A stretch of 64,000 bases of DNA from Rhodoferax sediminis (GTDB lineage Bacteria; Pseudomonadota; Gammaproteobacteria; Burkholderiales; Burkholderiaceae_C): positions 4,229,001 to 4,293,000 of the forward strand of contig NZ_CP035503.1 in NCBI RefSeq assembly GCF_006970865.1. The letters run 5' to 3'. Positions 17,439-26,349 of the stretch are shown piece after piece. The notes beneath the pieces were generated by a model. That model was given only the letters and a program-made list of their open reading frames with translations, had not been told where the DNA came from and searched no databases. The first letter of the stretch is position 1, and each line of letters begins with the position of its first letter. Both the position numbers and the translations under genes were made by a program.

Positions 17439-18193
17439 AACACGCACGCATTGTTCTGGACGGCATCGCGCACGACGCCACGGAACGCGACGGCCAGCTG
17501 CTGCTAGCCGATGGCCGCCTGGTGGCGCCCGGCGCCGTGACCTGGCTGCCGCCGCTGAGCGCCACGCCGCGCCCGCGCACCATCTTCGCGCTGGGCCTGA
17601 ACTACGCCGACCACGCGAAAGAACTCGCCTTCAAGGCGCCCGAGGAGCCGCTGGTGTTTCTCAAGAGCGAGAGCACCCTGACGGGCAACCGCAGCTTCAC
17701 ACGCCGCCCTGCCGGCGTGCAGTTCATGCACTACGAATGCGAGCTCACGGTGGTGGTCGGCCGCACCGCCAGGAAGGTGAAGCGCGACGACGCCTATGAC
17801 TTCATCGCGGGCTACACGGTCGCCAACGACTACGCAATCCGCGACTACCTGGAAAACTGGTACCGCCCGAATCTGCGCGTGAAAAACCGCGACGCCTGCA
17901 CGCCGCTGGGCCCGTGGCGCGTCGATGCGGCCGACATCGCCAATCCGATGGCGCTGGCGCTGCAGACCACGGTGAACGGCCTGGTCACGCAGTCGGGCAA
18001 CACGCAGGGCATGATCTTCGACGTGCCGTTTCTCATCGAGTACTTCAGCAGCTTCATGACGCTGCAGCCCGGCGACCTGATCCTCACGGGCACGCCCGAT
18101 GGCGTGGTCGACTGCCTCCCGGGCGACGTCATCGTCACGGAAATCGAAGGCATTGGCGCATTGACGAACACCATCGAACAAGGACCCGCATGA
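17435..18193 (+). CDS. hpaG2: HpaG C-terminal-type subunit: 2-hydroxyhepta-2,4-diene-1,7-dioate isomerase
   Basis: This 252-residue protein is the second FAH-fold half of HpaG. ALGLNYADHAKEL, EPLVFLKSESTLTGN, HYECELTVVVGR (metal-binding acidic residues) and GDLILTGTPDGV are typical. It acts after HpaG1 in the homoprotocatechuate pathway. ATGA overlaps on both sides indicate a translationally coupled series. Confidence 0.92.
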   Translation: MKHARIVLDGIAHDATERDGQLLLADGRLVAPGAVTWLPPLSATPRPRTIFALGLNYADHAKELAFKAPEEPLVFLKSESTLTGNRSFTRRPAGVQFMHYECELTVVVGRTARKVKRDDAYDFIAGYTVANDYAIRDYLENWYRPNLRVKNRDACTPLGPWRVDAADIANPMALALQTTVNGLVTQSGNTQGMIFDVPFLIEYFSSFMTLQPGDLILTGTPDGVVDCLPGDVIVTEIEGIGALTNTIEQGPA

Positions 18194-19647
18194 GAGTCGA
18201 GCACCTGATCAACGGCCAGCCGGTCACCGGCAAGGATTATTTCGAGACCGTGAATCCGGCCACGCAGGACGTGCTGGCCGAAGTCGCCGCAGGCGGCGAA
18301 GCCGAGGTCCACGCGGCCGTGGCCGCAGCCAAGGCGGCCTTCCCGAAATGGGCCGGCCTGCCCGCGCCCGAGCGCGCCCGGCTGGTGCGCAAGCTCGGCG
18401 ACCTGATCGCCGCGCATGTGCCCGAGATCGCGCAGACAGAGACCAACGACTGCGGCCAGGTGATTGCGCAGACCGGCAAGCAGCTGATTCCGCGCGCGGC
18501 CGACAACTTCTACTACTTCGCCGAGATGTGCACGCGGGTCGATGGCCACACCTACCCGACGGCTACGCACCTGAACTACACGCTGTTCCACCCGAGCGGC
18601 GTGTGTGCGCTGATCTCGCCGTGGAACGTGCCGTTCATGACGGCGACCTGGAAGGTTGCGCCCTGTCTGGCCTTCGGCAACACGGCGGTGCTCAAGATGA
18701 GCGAGCTCTCGCCGCTCACGGCCGCGCGCCTGGGCGAGCTGGCGCTGCAGGCCGGCATTCCCGCGGGCGTGCTCAACATCGTGCACGGCACCGGCCGCGA
18801 GGCCGGCGAGCCGCTGTGCACGCACCCCGACGTGCGCGCCATCTCGTTCACCGGTTCCACCGTCACCGGCAACCGCATCGTGCAGGCCGCCGGCCTGAAG
18901 AAGTTCAGCATGGAGCTCGGCGGCAAGTCGCCATTCGTGATCTTCGACGACGCCGACCTGGAGCGCGCGCTCGATGCCGCCGTGTTCATGATCTTCTCCA
19001 ACAACGGCGAGCGCTGCACGGCCGGCAGCCGCATCCTGGTGCAGCAATCGATCTATGCCGACTTTGCGGCGAAGTTCGCGGCGCGCGCCCAGCGCATCAC
19101 CGTGGGCGACCCGCTGGATGAGAAGACCATCGTCGGCCCGATGATCTCAAAGGGCCATCTGGCGAAAGTGCGCAGCTATATCGAGCTGGGGTCCAGGGAA
19201 GGCGCCACGCTGCTGTGCGGTGGACTCGGCGCGCCGGAGTTGCCGGAGCGCGTCAAAGGAGGCAACTATGTGCTGCCCACCGTGTTCGCCGATGTGGACA
19301 ACCGCATGCGCATCGCGCAGGAGGAAATCTTCGGCCCGGTGGCCTGCCTGATCCCGTTCAAGGACGAGGCCGATGCGATTGCGAAAGCCAACGACATTCA
19401 ATACGGGCTGTCCAGCTACGTCTGGACCGAGAACCTGGGCCGCGCGCACCGCGTGGCCGCAAGCATCGAGGCCGGCATGTGCTTCGTCAACAGCCAGAAC
19501 GTGCGTGACCTGCGCCAGCCGTTTGGCGGTACCAAGGCCTCGGGCACGGGTCGCGAGGGCGGCACCTGGAGCTACGAGGTGTTCTGCGAGCCGAAGAACG
19601 TGGCGATATCGCTGGGGAGCCACCACATCCCGCACTGGGGAGCCTGA
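18190..19647 (+). CDS. hpaE: 5-carboxymethyl-2-hydroxymuconate semialdehyde dehydrogenase
   Basis: This 485-residue NAD-dependent aldehyde dehydrogenase oxidises the ring-cleavage product of homoprotocatechuate to the tricarboxylate. Motifs: ISPWNVPFMTATWKVAPCL, the catalytic Glu in MELGGKSPFVIF, the catalytic Cys in NNGERCTAGSR, and QEEIFGPV. The ATG at 18190 overlaps the hpaG2 stop; the frame itself opens earlier inside hpaG2 but that is a shadow. Confidence 0.95.
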   Translation: MRVEHLINGQPVTGKDYFETVNPATQDVLAEVAAGGEAEVHAAVAAAKAAFPKWAGLPAPERARLVRKLGDLIAAHVPEIAQTETNDCGQVIAQTGKQLIPRAADNFYYFAEMCTRVDGHTYPTATHLNYTLFHPSGVCALISPWNVPFMTATWKVAPCLAFGNTAVLKMSELSPLTAARLGELALQAGIPAGVLNIVHGTGREAGEPLCTHPDVRAISFTGSTVTGNRIVQAAGLKKFSMELGGKSPFVIFDDADLERALDAAVFMIFSNNGERCTAGSRILVQQSIYADFAAKFAARAQRITVGDPLDEKTIVGPMISKGHLAKVRSYIELGSREGATLLCGGLGAPELPERVKGGNYVLPTVFADVDNRMRIAQEEIFGPVACLIPFKDEADAIAKANDIQYGLSSYVWTENLGRAHRVAASIEAGMCFVNSQNVRDLRQPFGGTKASGTGREGGTWSYEVFCEPKNVAISLGSHHIPHWGA

Positions 19648-19649
19648 TC

Positions 19650-20510
19650 ATGGGAACCCTCGCACTGGCCGCCAAAATCACCCACGTGCCGTCGATGTAC
19701 CTGTCGGAATTTCCCGGCCCGAACTTCGGCTGCCGCGACGCCGCCATCAACGGCCACAAGGAAATCGACCGGCGCTGTCGCGCGCTGGGCGTGGACACCC
19801 TGGTGGTGTTCGACGTGCATTGGCTCGTGAACAGCGAGTACCACATCAACTGTGCGCCCTCCTTCAAAGGCACCTACACCAGCAACGAGCTGCCGCACTT
19901 CATCAAGAACATGCCCTACGCCTACCCGGGCAATCCGGCGCTGGGCCACCTGATCGCCGATGTGGCCAACGCCATGGGCGTGAAAAGCCGCGCCCATTCG
20001 GACACCACTTTGGGACTCGAATACGGCACGCTGGTGCCGATGCGCTACATGAATGCCGACCAGCACTACAAGGTGGTCAGCGTCTCGGCCTGGTGCGACT
20101 GGCACGACCTGCGCGAGAGCGGGCGCTTCGGCCTGGCCGTGCGCCGTGCCATCGAAGACAAATACGACGGCACGGTGGCCGTATTCGCGAGCGGCTCGCT
20201 GTCGCACCACTTCGCCGACAACGGTCGCGCGCCCGAGTTCATGCACAAGGTCTACGACCCGTTCCTGGAGCAGGTGGACCAGCGTGTGGTCGAGTTGTGG
20301 AAGGCCGGCGACTGGAAAACCTTTTGCGCCATGCTGCCGATGTACGCCGAGAAATGCTGGGGCGAGGGCGACATGCACGACACCGCGATGCTGCTGGGCC
20401 TGCTGGGCTGGGACCAGTACCGCGCACCGGCGGAAATCATCACGCCCTACTTTGGCAGCTCGGGCACGGGGCAGATCAATGCGATCTTCCCGGTCACACC
20501 GCTGGCCTGA
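19650..20510 (+). CDS. hpaD: 3,4-dihydroxyphenylacetate 2,3-dioxygenase
   Basis: This 286-residue LigB-type (class III) Fe(II) extradiol dioxygenase opens the ring of homoprotocatechuate next to the hydroxyls. Metal and acid-base residues lie in GPNFGCRDAAINGHKEI, VVFDVHWLVNSEYHIN and FASGSLSHHFADNG. It starts two bases after the hpaE stop. It is the committed enzyme of the pathway encoded here. Confidence 0.95.
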   Translation: MGTLALAAKITHVPSMYLSEFPGPNFGCRDAAINGHKEIDRRCRALGVDTLVVFDVHWLVNSEYHINCAPSFKGTYTSNELPHFIKNMPYAYPGNPALGHLIADVANAMGVKSRAHSDTTLGLEYGTLVPMRYMNADQHYKVVSVSAWCDWHDLRESGRFGLAVRRAIEDKYDGTVAVFASGSLSHHFADNGRAPEFMHKVYDPFLEQVDQRVVELWKAGDWKTFCAMLPMYAEKCWGEGDMHDTAMLLGLLGWDQYRAPAEIITPYFGSSGTGQINAIFPVTPLA

Positions 20511-20526
20511 GCCCAAGGAGCCCTTC

Positions 20527-20979
20527 ATGCCCCATCTGGTCATTCTCTACACTGCCAACCTCGACCGCGACACCGACATGGCGGCGCTGTGCCGCAGCCT
20601 GGCCGACACCATGCTCGCGCAGCAGGACGAGGACGGCAAGCCCGTCTTCCCGCCTGGTGGCACGCGCGTGCTGGCCTATCCGGCACCCCACTACGCGGTG
20701 GCCGACGGCGGCGCAGCGGGGCGTGCCGCGGGCACACACACCCAGGGCGCCAGCGGCGACGCGGGCGACTACGCCTTCGCCTACCTGAACCTGCGCATGG
20801 GCCGCGGCCGCTCGGATGCTACAAAAAAGAGAGTGGGCGACGCATTGCTGGCGCGGACCAAGGCCCATTTTGATCCGATTTTCGGGCAGCGACACCTGGG
20901 CGTGACGCTGCAGATCGACGAAGGCGCCGAGGTGTTCGATGCCAAGCACAGCAACCTGCACCCCCTGTTCAAGAAATGA
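20527..20979 (+). CDS. hpaF: 5-carboxymethyl-2-hydroxymuconate delta-isomerase
   Basis: This 150-residue tautomerase-like protein (CHMI family) begins [12 protein letters not shown] with Pro1 as the expected catalytic residue. [20 protein letters not shown] and [19 protein letters not shown] are family segments. The usual length is about 126; the extra residues lie around [18 protein letters not shown], a Gly/Ala-rich insert before the conserved second half. A start at 20527 is supported by AAGGAG upstream. Confidence 0.92.
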   Translation: MPHLVILYTANLDRDTDMAALCRSLADTMLAQQDEDGKPVFPPGGTRVLAYPAPHYAVADGGAAGRAAGTHTQGASGDAGDYAFAYLNLRMGRGRSDATKKRVGDALLARTKAHFDPIFGQRHLGVTLQIDEGAEVFDAKHSNLHPLFKK

Positions 20980-20989
20980 AAACGACCTC

Positions 20990-21793
20990 ATGTTTGACGC
21001 CTCGCTGATCCAGAAGCTCGCCGCCGAACTGCACCAGAGCGAGAAAGCCCGCGTGCAGGTCGAGCATTTTTCCAAACGCTACCCCGGCATGACGATCGAA
21101 GACGGCTACGCGGTCTCGCGCGCCTGGGTCGAGATCAAGCTGGCCGAGGGCCGCGTGATCAAGGGGCACAAGATCGGCCTGACCTCGCGCGCCATGCAGC
21201 TGTCCAGCCAGATCACCGAGCCCGACTACGGCACGCTGCTCGACGACATGTTCTTTCCCGAGGGCAGCGACATCCCGTTCACGCGCTTCATCGCGCCGCG
21301 CATCGAGGTCGAACTCGCCTTCGTCCTCGGCAAGCGGCTGCGCGGCCCGAACGTGACGATTTTCGACGTGCTGGCCGCGACCGACTATGTGGTGCCGGCG
21401 ATCGAGATCATCGATGCACGCATCGAGCAGTTCGACCGCCACACCAAGGTGATGCGCAAGGTCTTCGACACCATCTCCGACAACGCCGCCAACGCCGGCA
21501 TCATCACCGGCGGGCGGCCGGTCAAGCCCGACGCGCTGGACCTGCGCTGGGTCAGCGCGCTGCTCTACAAAAATGGCGTGATCGAGGAGTCGGGTGTGGC
21601 CGCCGCCGTGCTGAACCACCCGGCCAACGGCGTGGCCTGGCTGGCCAACAAGCTGGGCGCCTGGGGCGAGTCGCTGGACGCCGGCGAAGTGGTGCTCGGC
21701 GGCTCCTTCACGCGGCCGACGCCGGCACTGCCGGGCGACACCTTTCACGCCGACTATGGTCCACTGGGCTCCATCGCCTTTCGTTTTGCCTAA
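20990..21793 (+). CDS. hpaH: 2-oxo-hept-4-ene-1,7-dioate hydratase
   Basis: This 267-residue FAH-like hydratase (MhpD family) adds water to 2-oxohept-3/4-enedioate in a metal-dependent reaction. [39 protein letters not shown] and [19 protein letters not shown] are family signatures. It starts about 10 nt after hpaF. It feeds the aldolase HpaI. Confidence 0.95.
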   Translation: MFDASLIQKLAAELHQSEKARVQVEHFSKRYPGMTIEDGYAVSRAWVEIKLAEGRVIKGHKIGLTSRAMQLSSQITEPDYGTLLDDMFFPEGSDIPFTRFIAPRIEVELAFVLGKRLRGPNVTIFDVLAATDYVVPAIEIIDARIEQFDRHTKVMRKVFDTISDNAANAGIITGGRPVKPDALDLRWVSALLYKNGVIEESGVAAAVLNHPANGVAWLANKLGAWGESLDAGEVVLGGSFTRPTPALPGDTFHADYGPLGSIAFRFA

Positions 21794-21811
21794 CCCCCTG
21801 CCGGAGTCACC

Positions 21812-22618
21812 ATGCAAACACCTGTGAATCCCTTCAAGAAGGCCCTGGCCGACAAGCGCGCCCAGATCGGCCTGTGGCTGGGCCTGGCCGACCCTTACAG
21901 CACCGAGCTGTGCGCGGGCGCCGGCTTCGACTGGCTGCTGGTCGATGGCGAGCACGCACCCAACGACCTGCGCAGCATCCTCGCGCAGCTGCAGGCGATC
22001 GCCGCCTATCCGTCGCACCCGATCGCGCGCGTGCCGATGGGGCACGGCCATGTCGGCGAGGCGCTGATCAAGCAGTACCTGGACCTCGGCGTGCAAACCC
22101 TGCTGGTGCCCATGGTCGACACGCCCGAGCAGGCCGCCACGCTGGTGCGCGCCACGCGCTACCCGCCGCAGGGCATCCGCGGCATGGGCGGCGCACGCGC
22201 CTCGCGCTGGGGCCGCTACCCGGCCTACGCGCACGAGGCCAACGCCCAGACCTGCCTGCTGGTGCAGGCCGAGACCCAAACCGCGCTCACCCACCTGGAC
22301 GCGATCGCGGCGACCGAGGGCGTGGACGGCATCTTCATCGGCCCGGCCGACCTCTCGGCCTCGCTCGGCCATGTGGCCAACCCCGGCCATCCCGAGGTTC
22401 AGGCAGCGATCGAAGACGCGATCCGGCGCATCACCCGGGCCGGCAAGGCCGCCGGCATCCTGACGCCGGACGAGGCCCAGGCACGCTACTACCTGGCGCT
22501 CGGCGCGACGTTCGTGGCCGTGGGGCTGGACACCAACCTGCTGGCCCGCCACACCAGCGCGCTGGCGGCGCGCTTCAAGACCGGAACATCCGCCCCCGCG
22601 GCGGGCCAGACCTACTGA
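21812..22618 (+). CDS. hpaI: 4-hydroxy-2-oxoheptanedioate aldolase
   Basis: This 268-residue metal-dependent class II pyruvate aldolase (HpcH/HpaI family) cleaves 4-hydroxy-2-oxoheptanedioate to pyruvate and succinate semialdehyde. Motifs: [15 protein letters not shown] (catalytic His and acidic ligand), [30 protein letters not shown]. It closes the core pathway and has GGAGTCACCATG at its start. Confidence 0.95.
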   Translation: MQTPVNPFKKALADKRAQIGLWLGLADPYSTELCAGAGFDWLLVDGEHAPNDLRSILAQLQAIAAYPSHPIARVPMGHGHVGEALIKQYLDLGVQTLLVPMVDTPEQAATLVRATRYPPQGIRGMGGARASRWGRYPAYAHEANAQTCLLVQAETQTALTHLDAIAATEGVDGIFIGPADLSASLGHVANPGHPEVQAAIEDAIRRITRAGKAAGILTPDEAQARYYLALGATFVAVGLDTNLLARHTSALAARFKTGTSAPAAGQTY

Positions 22619-22639
22619 ACCCTTTTGAGGAGAACCGTC

Positions 22640-23407
22640 ATGAACGCCGTACTCAAGCCCACCCTGCACCCCGACGAGCGCCGCGCCCGCGTCGAACTGG
22701 CCGCCTGCTACCGCGTCTTTGCCATGCTGGGCTGGACCGAGATGATCTACAACCACATCACGGTGCGCCTGCCCGACAGCGTCACGGGCGGCCAGAAACA
22801 GTTTTTGATCAATCCGTTCGGCCTGCATTACAGCGAGGTCACCGCAAGCAACCTGCTCAAAATCGACCTGAAGGGCAACAAGCTCGACGACGGCCCCTGG
22901 CCGGTGAACCCCGCGGGCTTCACCGTGCACGCCGCCATCCACGGCGCCCTGCCCGACGCACACTGCGTGATGCACACGCACACCACCTCCGGCGTGGCCG
23001 TGGCCTGCACCCAGGGCGGCCTGGCGCAGAACAACTTTTATTCGGCGCAGCTCGACAATCTGGTGGCCTACCACGACTTCGAGGGCATCACCATCCACGC
23101 CGACGAGACGCCGCGCCTGCTCAAGAACATCGGCGACAAGCCCTTGTTGATCCTGCGCAACCACGGCCTGCTGGCCTGGGCCCCGACCTTGCCGCTGGCC
23201 TTCGTGCGGCTGTGGACGCTGCAGCGCGCCTGCGATATCCAGATGGCGCAGGCCGCGCTCGGGCCCGCGATCGCCGTGCCCGAGGCTGTGGCGCGCAAGA
23301 CCACGCACGACTCGTTCCAGTTCGACGCCCAGTTCGGCGCCGGCCAGGACGTGTTCGATGCGCTGGTGCGGCAGGTTGACCGGATTGACACTAGCTATCA
23401 AAACTAG
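22640..23407 (+). CDS. Class II aldolase/adducin family protein
   Basis: This 255-residue zinc-type class II aldolase-fold protein has HTHTTSGVAVACTQGGL (metal-binding His), NNFYSAQLDNLVAYHDFEG and LRNHGLLAWAPTLPLAF. The family contains fuculose-phosphate-type aldolases and decarboxylases; the substrate is unknown. GAGGAG upstream supports the ATG at 22640. It directly follows hpaI but is not part of the canonical hpa pathway. The last residues (SYQN and stop) are encoded by a dispersed repeat. Confidence 0.85.
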   Translation: MNAVLKPTLHPDERRARVELAACYRVFAMLGWTEMIYNHITVRLPDSVTGGQKQFLINPFGLHYSEVTASNLLKIDLKGNKLDDGPWPVNPAGFTVHAAIHGALPDAHCVMHTHTTSGVAVACTQGGLAQNNFYSAQLDNLVAYHDFEGITIHADETPRLLKNIGDKPLLILRNHGLLAWAPTLPLAFVRLWTLQRACDIQMAQAALGPAIAVPEAVARKTTHDSFQFDAQFGAGQDVFDALVRQVDRIDTSYQN

Positions 23408-23447
23408 AGCGTATTGCGCGGACTCCACAAGGGCCAAGAGCCGAAAT
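23392..23447 (-). repeat. Dispersed ~50-bp intergenic repeat, inverted copy
   Basis: Read on the minus strand the element runs GGCTCTTGGCCCTTG, a variable middle, then TTTTGATAGCTAG. It covers the last codons of the class II aldolase gene and reaches the start of the reductase gene. Confidence 0.65.
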
Positions 23448-24438
23448 GACTGAAAAAGTAATTTCCAAAGCATGCATCTACGGCGCCGGCGCCATCGGCG
23501 GCTGGATCGGCGCCGGCCTGGCCGGCGCCGGCTGCCGCCTCAGCGTGGTGGCGCGCGGTGCAACGCTGCAGGCACTCCAGCAGCACGGACTGCGCGTGCA
23601 GCGCGGCGACGCCGTGACGGCCACACCGGTGCAGGCGAGCAGCGACCCGTTTGATCTCGGTGTGCAGGACCTCGTGGTCATCGCCGTCAAGGCGCCGGCG
23701 CTGCTCGATGTGGCGCGCCAGATCGGCCCCTTGATCGGCCGCGACACCATCGTGCTGACCGCCATGAACGGCGTGCCGTGGTGGTTTTTGCAGGGCTTTG
23801 GCGGCGCGTATGCCGGCACGCGGCTGCAGGCGGTGGACGCCACCGGCGAGATCGCCCAGGCCATTCCCGCCAGTCACGTGGTCGGCTGCGTGGTGCACGC
23901 CAGCTGCTCGCTGAACGCGCCGGGCTTTGTGAACCACCGCTTCGGCAACACGCTGATCGTGGGTGAGCCCTCCGGCGCTGTGACCGCGCGCGTGCAACAG
24001 CTCGCCGCGCTGCTGCAGCGGGCCGGCATCGACACCGTGATTGCCGAGCAGATCCAGAAGGACACCTGGTACAAGCTGTGGGGCAACATGACGGTGAACC
24101 CGATCAGCCTGCTCACCGGCGCCACCACCGACCTGATCATGGGCGACGAGCTGGTGCGCAACTTCATCTCCAGCGTCATGCTGGAAGCGCGCGAGATCGG
24201 CGCGCGCATCGGCGTGCCGATCGCCGAGCGGCCCGAAGACCGGCACGCGGTGACGATGAAGCTGGGAGCGTTCAAGACCTCGATGCTGCAGGACGTGGAG
24301 GCGGGCCGCGCGGTGGAGCTCGATGCGCTGGTTACTGTGGTGCGCGAGCTGGGGCAGATCACTGGTGTCGCCACGCCGTACACCGATGCGCTGCTGGGGC
24401 TGGCGCGGCTGCGGGCGCGGGGGCTGGGGTTGTATTGA
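23446..24438 (+). CDS. PanE/ApbA-type ketopantoate reductase family oxidoreductase
   Basis: This 330-residue NADPH-dependent reductase has the Rossmann motif CIYGAGAIGGWIGAGLAGAG and the catalytic Lys region IQKDTWYKLWGNMTVNPI, plus the C-terminal helical ApbA domain. The family reduces 2-oxo acids such as 2-dehydropantoate; with aromatic-degradation neighbours a different 2-oxo acid is equally likely. A paralogue lies at 44754. Transcription with the aldolase gene is likely. Confidence 0.85.
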   Translation: MTEKVISKACIYGAGAIGGWIGAGLAGAGCRLSVVARGATLQALQQHGLRVQRGDAVTATPVQASSDPFDLGVQDLVVIAVKAPALLDVARQIGPLIGRDTIVLTAMNGVPWWFLQGFGGAYAGTRLQAVDATGEIAQAIPASHVVGCVVHASCSLNAPGFVNHRFGNTLIVGEPSGAVTARVQQLAALLQRAGIDTVIAEQIQKDTWYKLWGNMTVNPISLLTGATTDLIMGDELVRNFISSVMLEAREIGARIGVPIAERPEDRHAVTMKLGAFKTSMLQDVEAGRAVELDALVTVVRELGQITGVATPYTDALLGLARLRARGLGLY

Positions 24439-24459
24439 TCCTTGTGTCGCCCTTGCCAG

Positions 24460-24665
24460 GGCTGCTGGCCGGGTTGCGCCCCGGCGGGCGCCTCACTTTT
24501 CTTTGCTTCGCCAAAGCAAAGTAAGCAAAAGAAAGGCGAGCCGGATTCGTCGCCCGGCTGCGCCGGTACGCTGCGTTGCTCGATCCGGGCGGGGTGCGCA
24601 GAAACTCGCTTCCCTCAAACATCTGCGCCCCTGATCCGCCCGGCCCTGCGCTACTCGCCTCCTCA
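24460..24665 (+). repeat. Long intergenic repeat, forward copy
   Basis: It begins with an AT-rich stem (ACTTTTCTTTG at 24495, CAAAGCAAAGT to 24522), then AAGCAAAAGAAAGGCG, then a GC-rich tail ending around CCCTGATCCGCC-CTGCGCT. The copy at 24815-24997 shares this order on the other strand. I recall similar blocks from Comamonadaceae and Xanthomonas intergenic DNA. Confidence 0.6.
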
Positions 24666-24707
24666 TGACGGCGGGAGGACAGCCAGACAACCAAATACCC
24701 AAGTCAA

Positions 24708-24733
24708 CAAGGACGCGCCGTGGCGCGTCCTTG
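24708..24733. repeat. Perfect 12-bp-arm hairpin
   Basis: The arms CAAGGACGCGCC and GGCGCGTCCTTG are separated by only GT. It sits between the two inverted repeat copies. There is no T run, so it is not an ordinary terminator. Confidence 0.7.
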
Positions 24734-24814
24734 TGGGGCCTTGTGCTCGGTATCGAATTCCCTGGTCCCGGTATTGATTATTGGTGTTCGGCTCCCCGCC
24801 GTCCTGGCACGGCT

Positions 24815-24997
24815 GAGCAGCGCAGGGGCAGATGGATCAGGGCTGGCGTTGTCTGAGCCCGCAGGGCGAGTTTAGCCAGACCCCATCTGCACCGAGCAGC
24901 GCAAGGTACCCCGCAGGGGCCGTGTCTGCGGCTGCCCCTTCTTTTGGTGACTTTTCTTTGGGCACTCAAAGAAAAGTTACTGCGCCGTCGGGCGCAC
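24815..24997 (-). repeat. Long intergenic repeat, inverted copy
   Basis: On the minus strand it starts with ACTTTTCTTTG...CAAAGAAAAGT (24947-24980), then CAAAAGAAG and a GC-rich tail containing GCGCTGCTCGGTGCAGATG and CCCTGATCCATCTG. It is diverged from the forward copy but keeps the same order of blocks. Confidence 0.55.
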
Positions 24998-25062
24998 ATC
25001 CCGACATCCCCACCTATAGAGCAACAACCGGAACCGAGCCGCTCGCAATGGTCGTAACCCAA

Positions 25063-26220
25063 CTACCGTGGATTCCCGGTCAAGCCGGGAATGACAAGAG
25101 AGGAACCGGGGGAGCCGGAGAGCCCGCTACGCCACCACAACCGGCACCCGCAGCGCCAGCGCGCACATGAGTTCATATCCCACCGTCCCCCCGCCAACGC
25201 CACCTCGTCGATCGACAGCACCGCCCCATTCGCGGCACGGCCCCACAGCGTGACCCCGGACCCAAACCCCGCCTCGGGCACGGGCGTGAGATCCACCGTG
25301 ATCATGTCCATGCTGACGCGCCCGACCATGCGTGTGCGCACGCCGTTCACCAGCACCGGGGTGCCGGTGCTGCAGTGGCGCGGGTAGCCGTCGGCATAGC
25401 CGCACGCCACGACGCCGATGCGCAGCGGTGCGTCGGCCACAAAGCTGGAGCCATAGCCGACGCTAGCCCCTGCCGCCAGATCCTGAGTTGCTATGATTTT
25501 TGCAGCAAGCGTCATGGCCGGCTGCAACTCCCAATGCGCCGCATCGTGCTCGGGGAAGTCGGGCGCGCTGCCGTACACCGCAATGCCGGGGCGCACCCAG
25601 TCCGAGCGCAGCGGCGCGCCGCCGTTGTTGCGCAGCGTGGCGGCACTGTTGCTGAGCGTGCGCTCGCCGGGCAGGTCCTGTGTGGCGGCGTTGAACACCT
25701 CGAGTTGCTGCGCGATGCCCTTGGCGCCGTCGGCGTCGCTGAAGTGCGTCATCAGCGAGATCTCGTCCACCTGCGGCAGCGCGTTGAGCCGCGTCCACGC
25801 GGCGCGGTAGCGCTGCGGCGTGAAACCCAGGCGGTTCATGCCGGAATTCATCTTGAGGAACACGCGATGCGGTGCCTGCGTCTTGTGCGTGGCGAGCATC
25901 TCGATCTGCTCGTCGCAATGCACGGTGTGCCACAGGTTAAGGCGCGAGCACAGCTCCAGGTCGCGCACCTCGAACACGCCTTCCAGCAGCAGGATGGGCC
26001 CGCGCCAGCCCAGGGCGCGCACGCGCTCGGCCTCGCCCAGGTCCAGCAGCGCAAAGCCGTCGGCGCCGCGCAGGCCCTCGTACACGCGCTCGATGCCATG
26101 GCCATAGGCATTGGCTTTGACGACCGCCCAGACGCGGGCATCGGGTGCGGCCCGGCGCGCGCGCGCCAGGTTGTGTCGCAGGGACTCTAGATGGATGGTG
26201 GCCTGGATCGGACGGGGCAT
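25063..26220 (-). CDS. alr: Alanine racemase, C-terminus apparently frameshifted
   Basis: This PLP enzyme interconverts L- and D-alanine for peptidoglycan. Features: the PLP lysine in [10 protein letters not shown] near residue 34, [21 protein letters not shown], the catalytic Tyr in SVGYGSSFV and [14 protein letters not shown]. The frame then leaves the family: after [10 protein letters not shown] it reads [10 protein letters not shown], whereas the next frame gives the normal ending [19 protein letters not shown] with a stop at 25127. The switch falls in a run of six G (25187-25192); seven G would restore it. As given, the product is 385 residues and its tail ends in the palindromic repeat at 25066. 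Confidence 0.88.
   Translation of the reverse strand: MPRPIQATIHLESLRHNLARARRAAPDARVWAVVKANAYGHGIERVYEGLRGADGFALLDLGEAERVRALGWRGPILLLEGVFEVRDLELCSRLNLWHTVHCDEQIEMLATHKTQAPHRVFLKMNSGMNRLGFTPQRYRAAWTRLNALPQVDEISLMTHFSDADGAKGIAQQLEVFNAATQDLPGERTLSNSAATLRNNGGAPLRSDWVRPGIAVYGSAPDFPEHDAAHWELQPAMTLAAKIIATQDLAAGASVGYGSSFVADAPLRIGVVACGYADGYPRHCSTGTPVLVNGVRTRMVGRVSMDMITVDLTPVPEAGFGSGVTLWGRAANGAVLSIDEVALAGGRWDMNSCARWRCGCRLWWRSGLSGSPGSSLVIPGLTGNPR
25066..25096. repeat. Palindromic dispersed repeat, copy 2
   Basis: Identical over 31 bp to 416-446, with the stem ATTCCCGG-TCAAG-CCGGGAAT. It lies just past the expected normal end of alr (25127), and the shifted alr frame reads into it. Confidence 0.8.
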
Positions 26221-26349
26221 GGTGGCGACAACAAAGCGGTAATAGTGGGCATTTTGGCACCGCGGGGGCATGCTATAACCCTTTGATATCAGGAGACCCC
26301 GTAAATCATCGCGTATCAGATTCACTGATGCCGTGACCAGCAGCAGTTC

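Larger units (their letters stand above)
24439..25062. other. 624-bp region without a gene
   Basis: No frame here has family support, and those that are open run through repeats. It holds two diverged copies of one ~200-bp element in opposite orientations (24460-24665 and 24815-24997) and a strong hairpin between them. Confidence 0.7.

Noticed and set aside
20815..20880. Apparent copy of the ~50-bp repeat inside hpaF (GCTACAAAAAAGAGAG ... CCCATTTTGATCCG)
   Set aside because: The segment encodes residues that I expect in the CHMI family ([16 protein letters not shown]), so the likeness to the repeat is probably chance.
20969..23473. 834-codon frame on the - strand across the hpaH-hpaI-aldolase genes
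   Set aside because: It runs antisense through three clearly conserved genes and has low-complexity Gly/Arg/His content; a codon-bias artefact.
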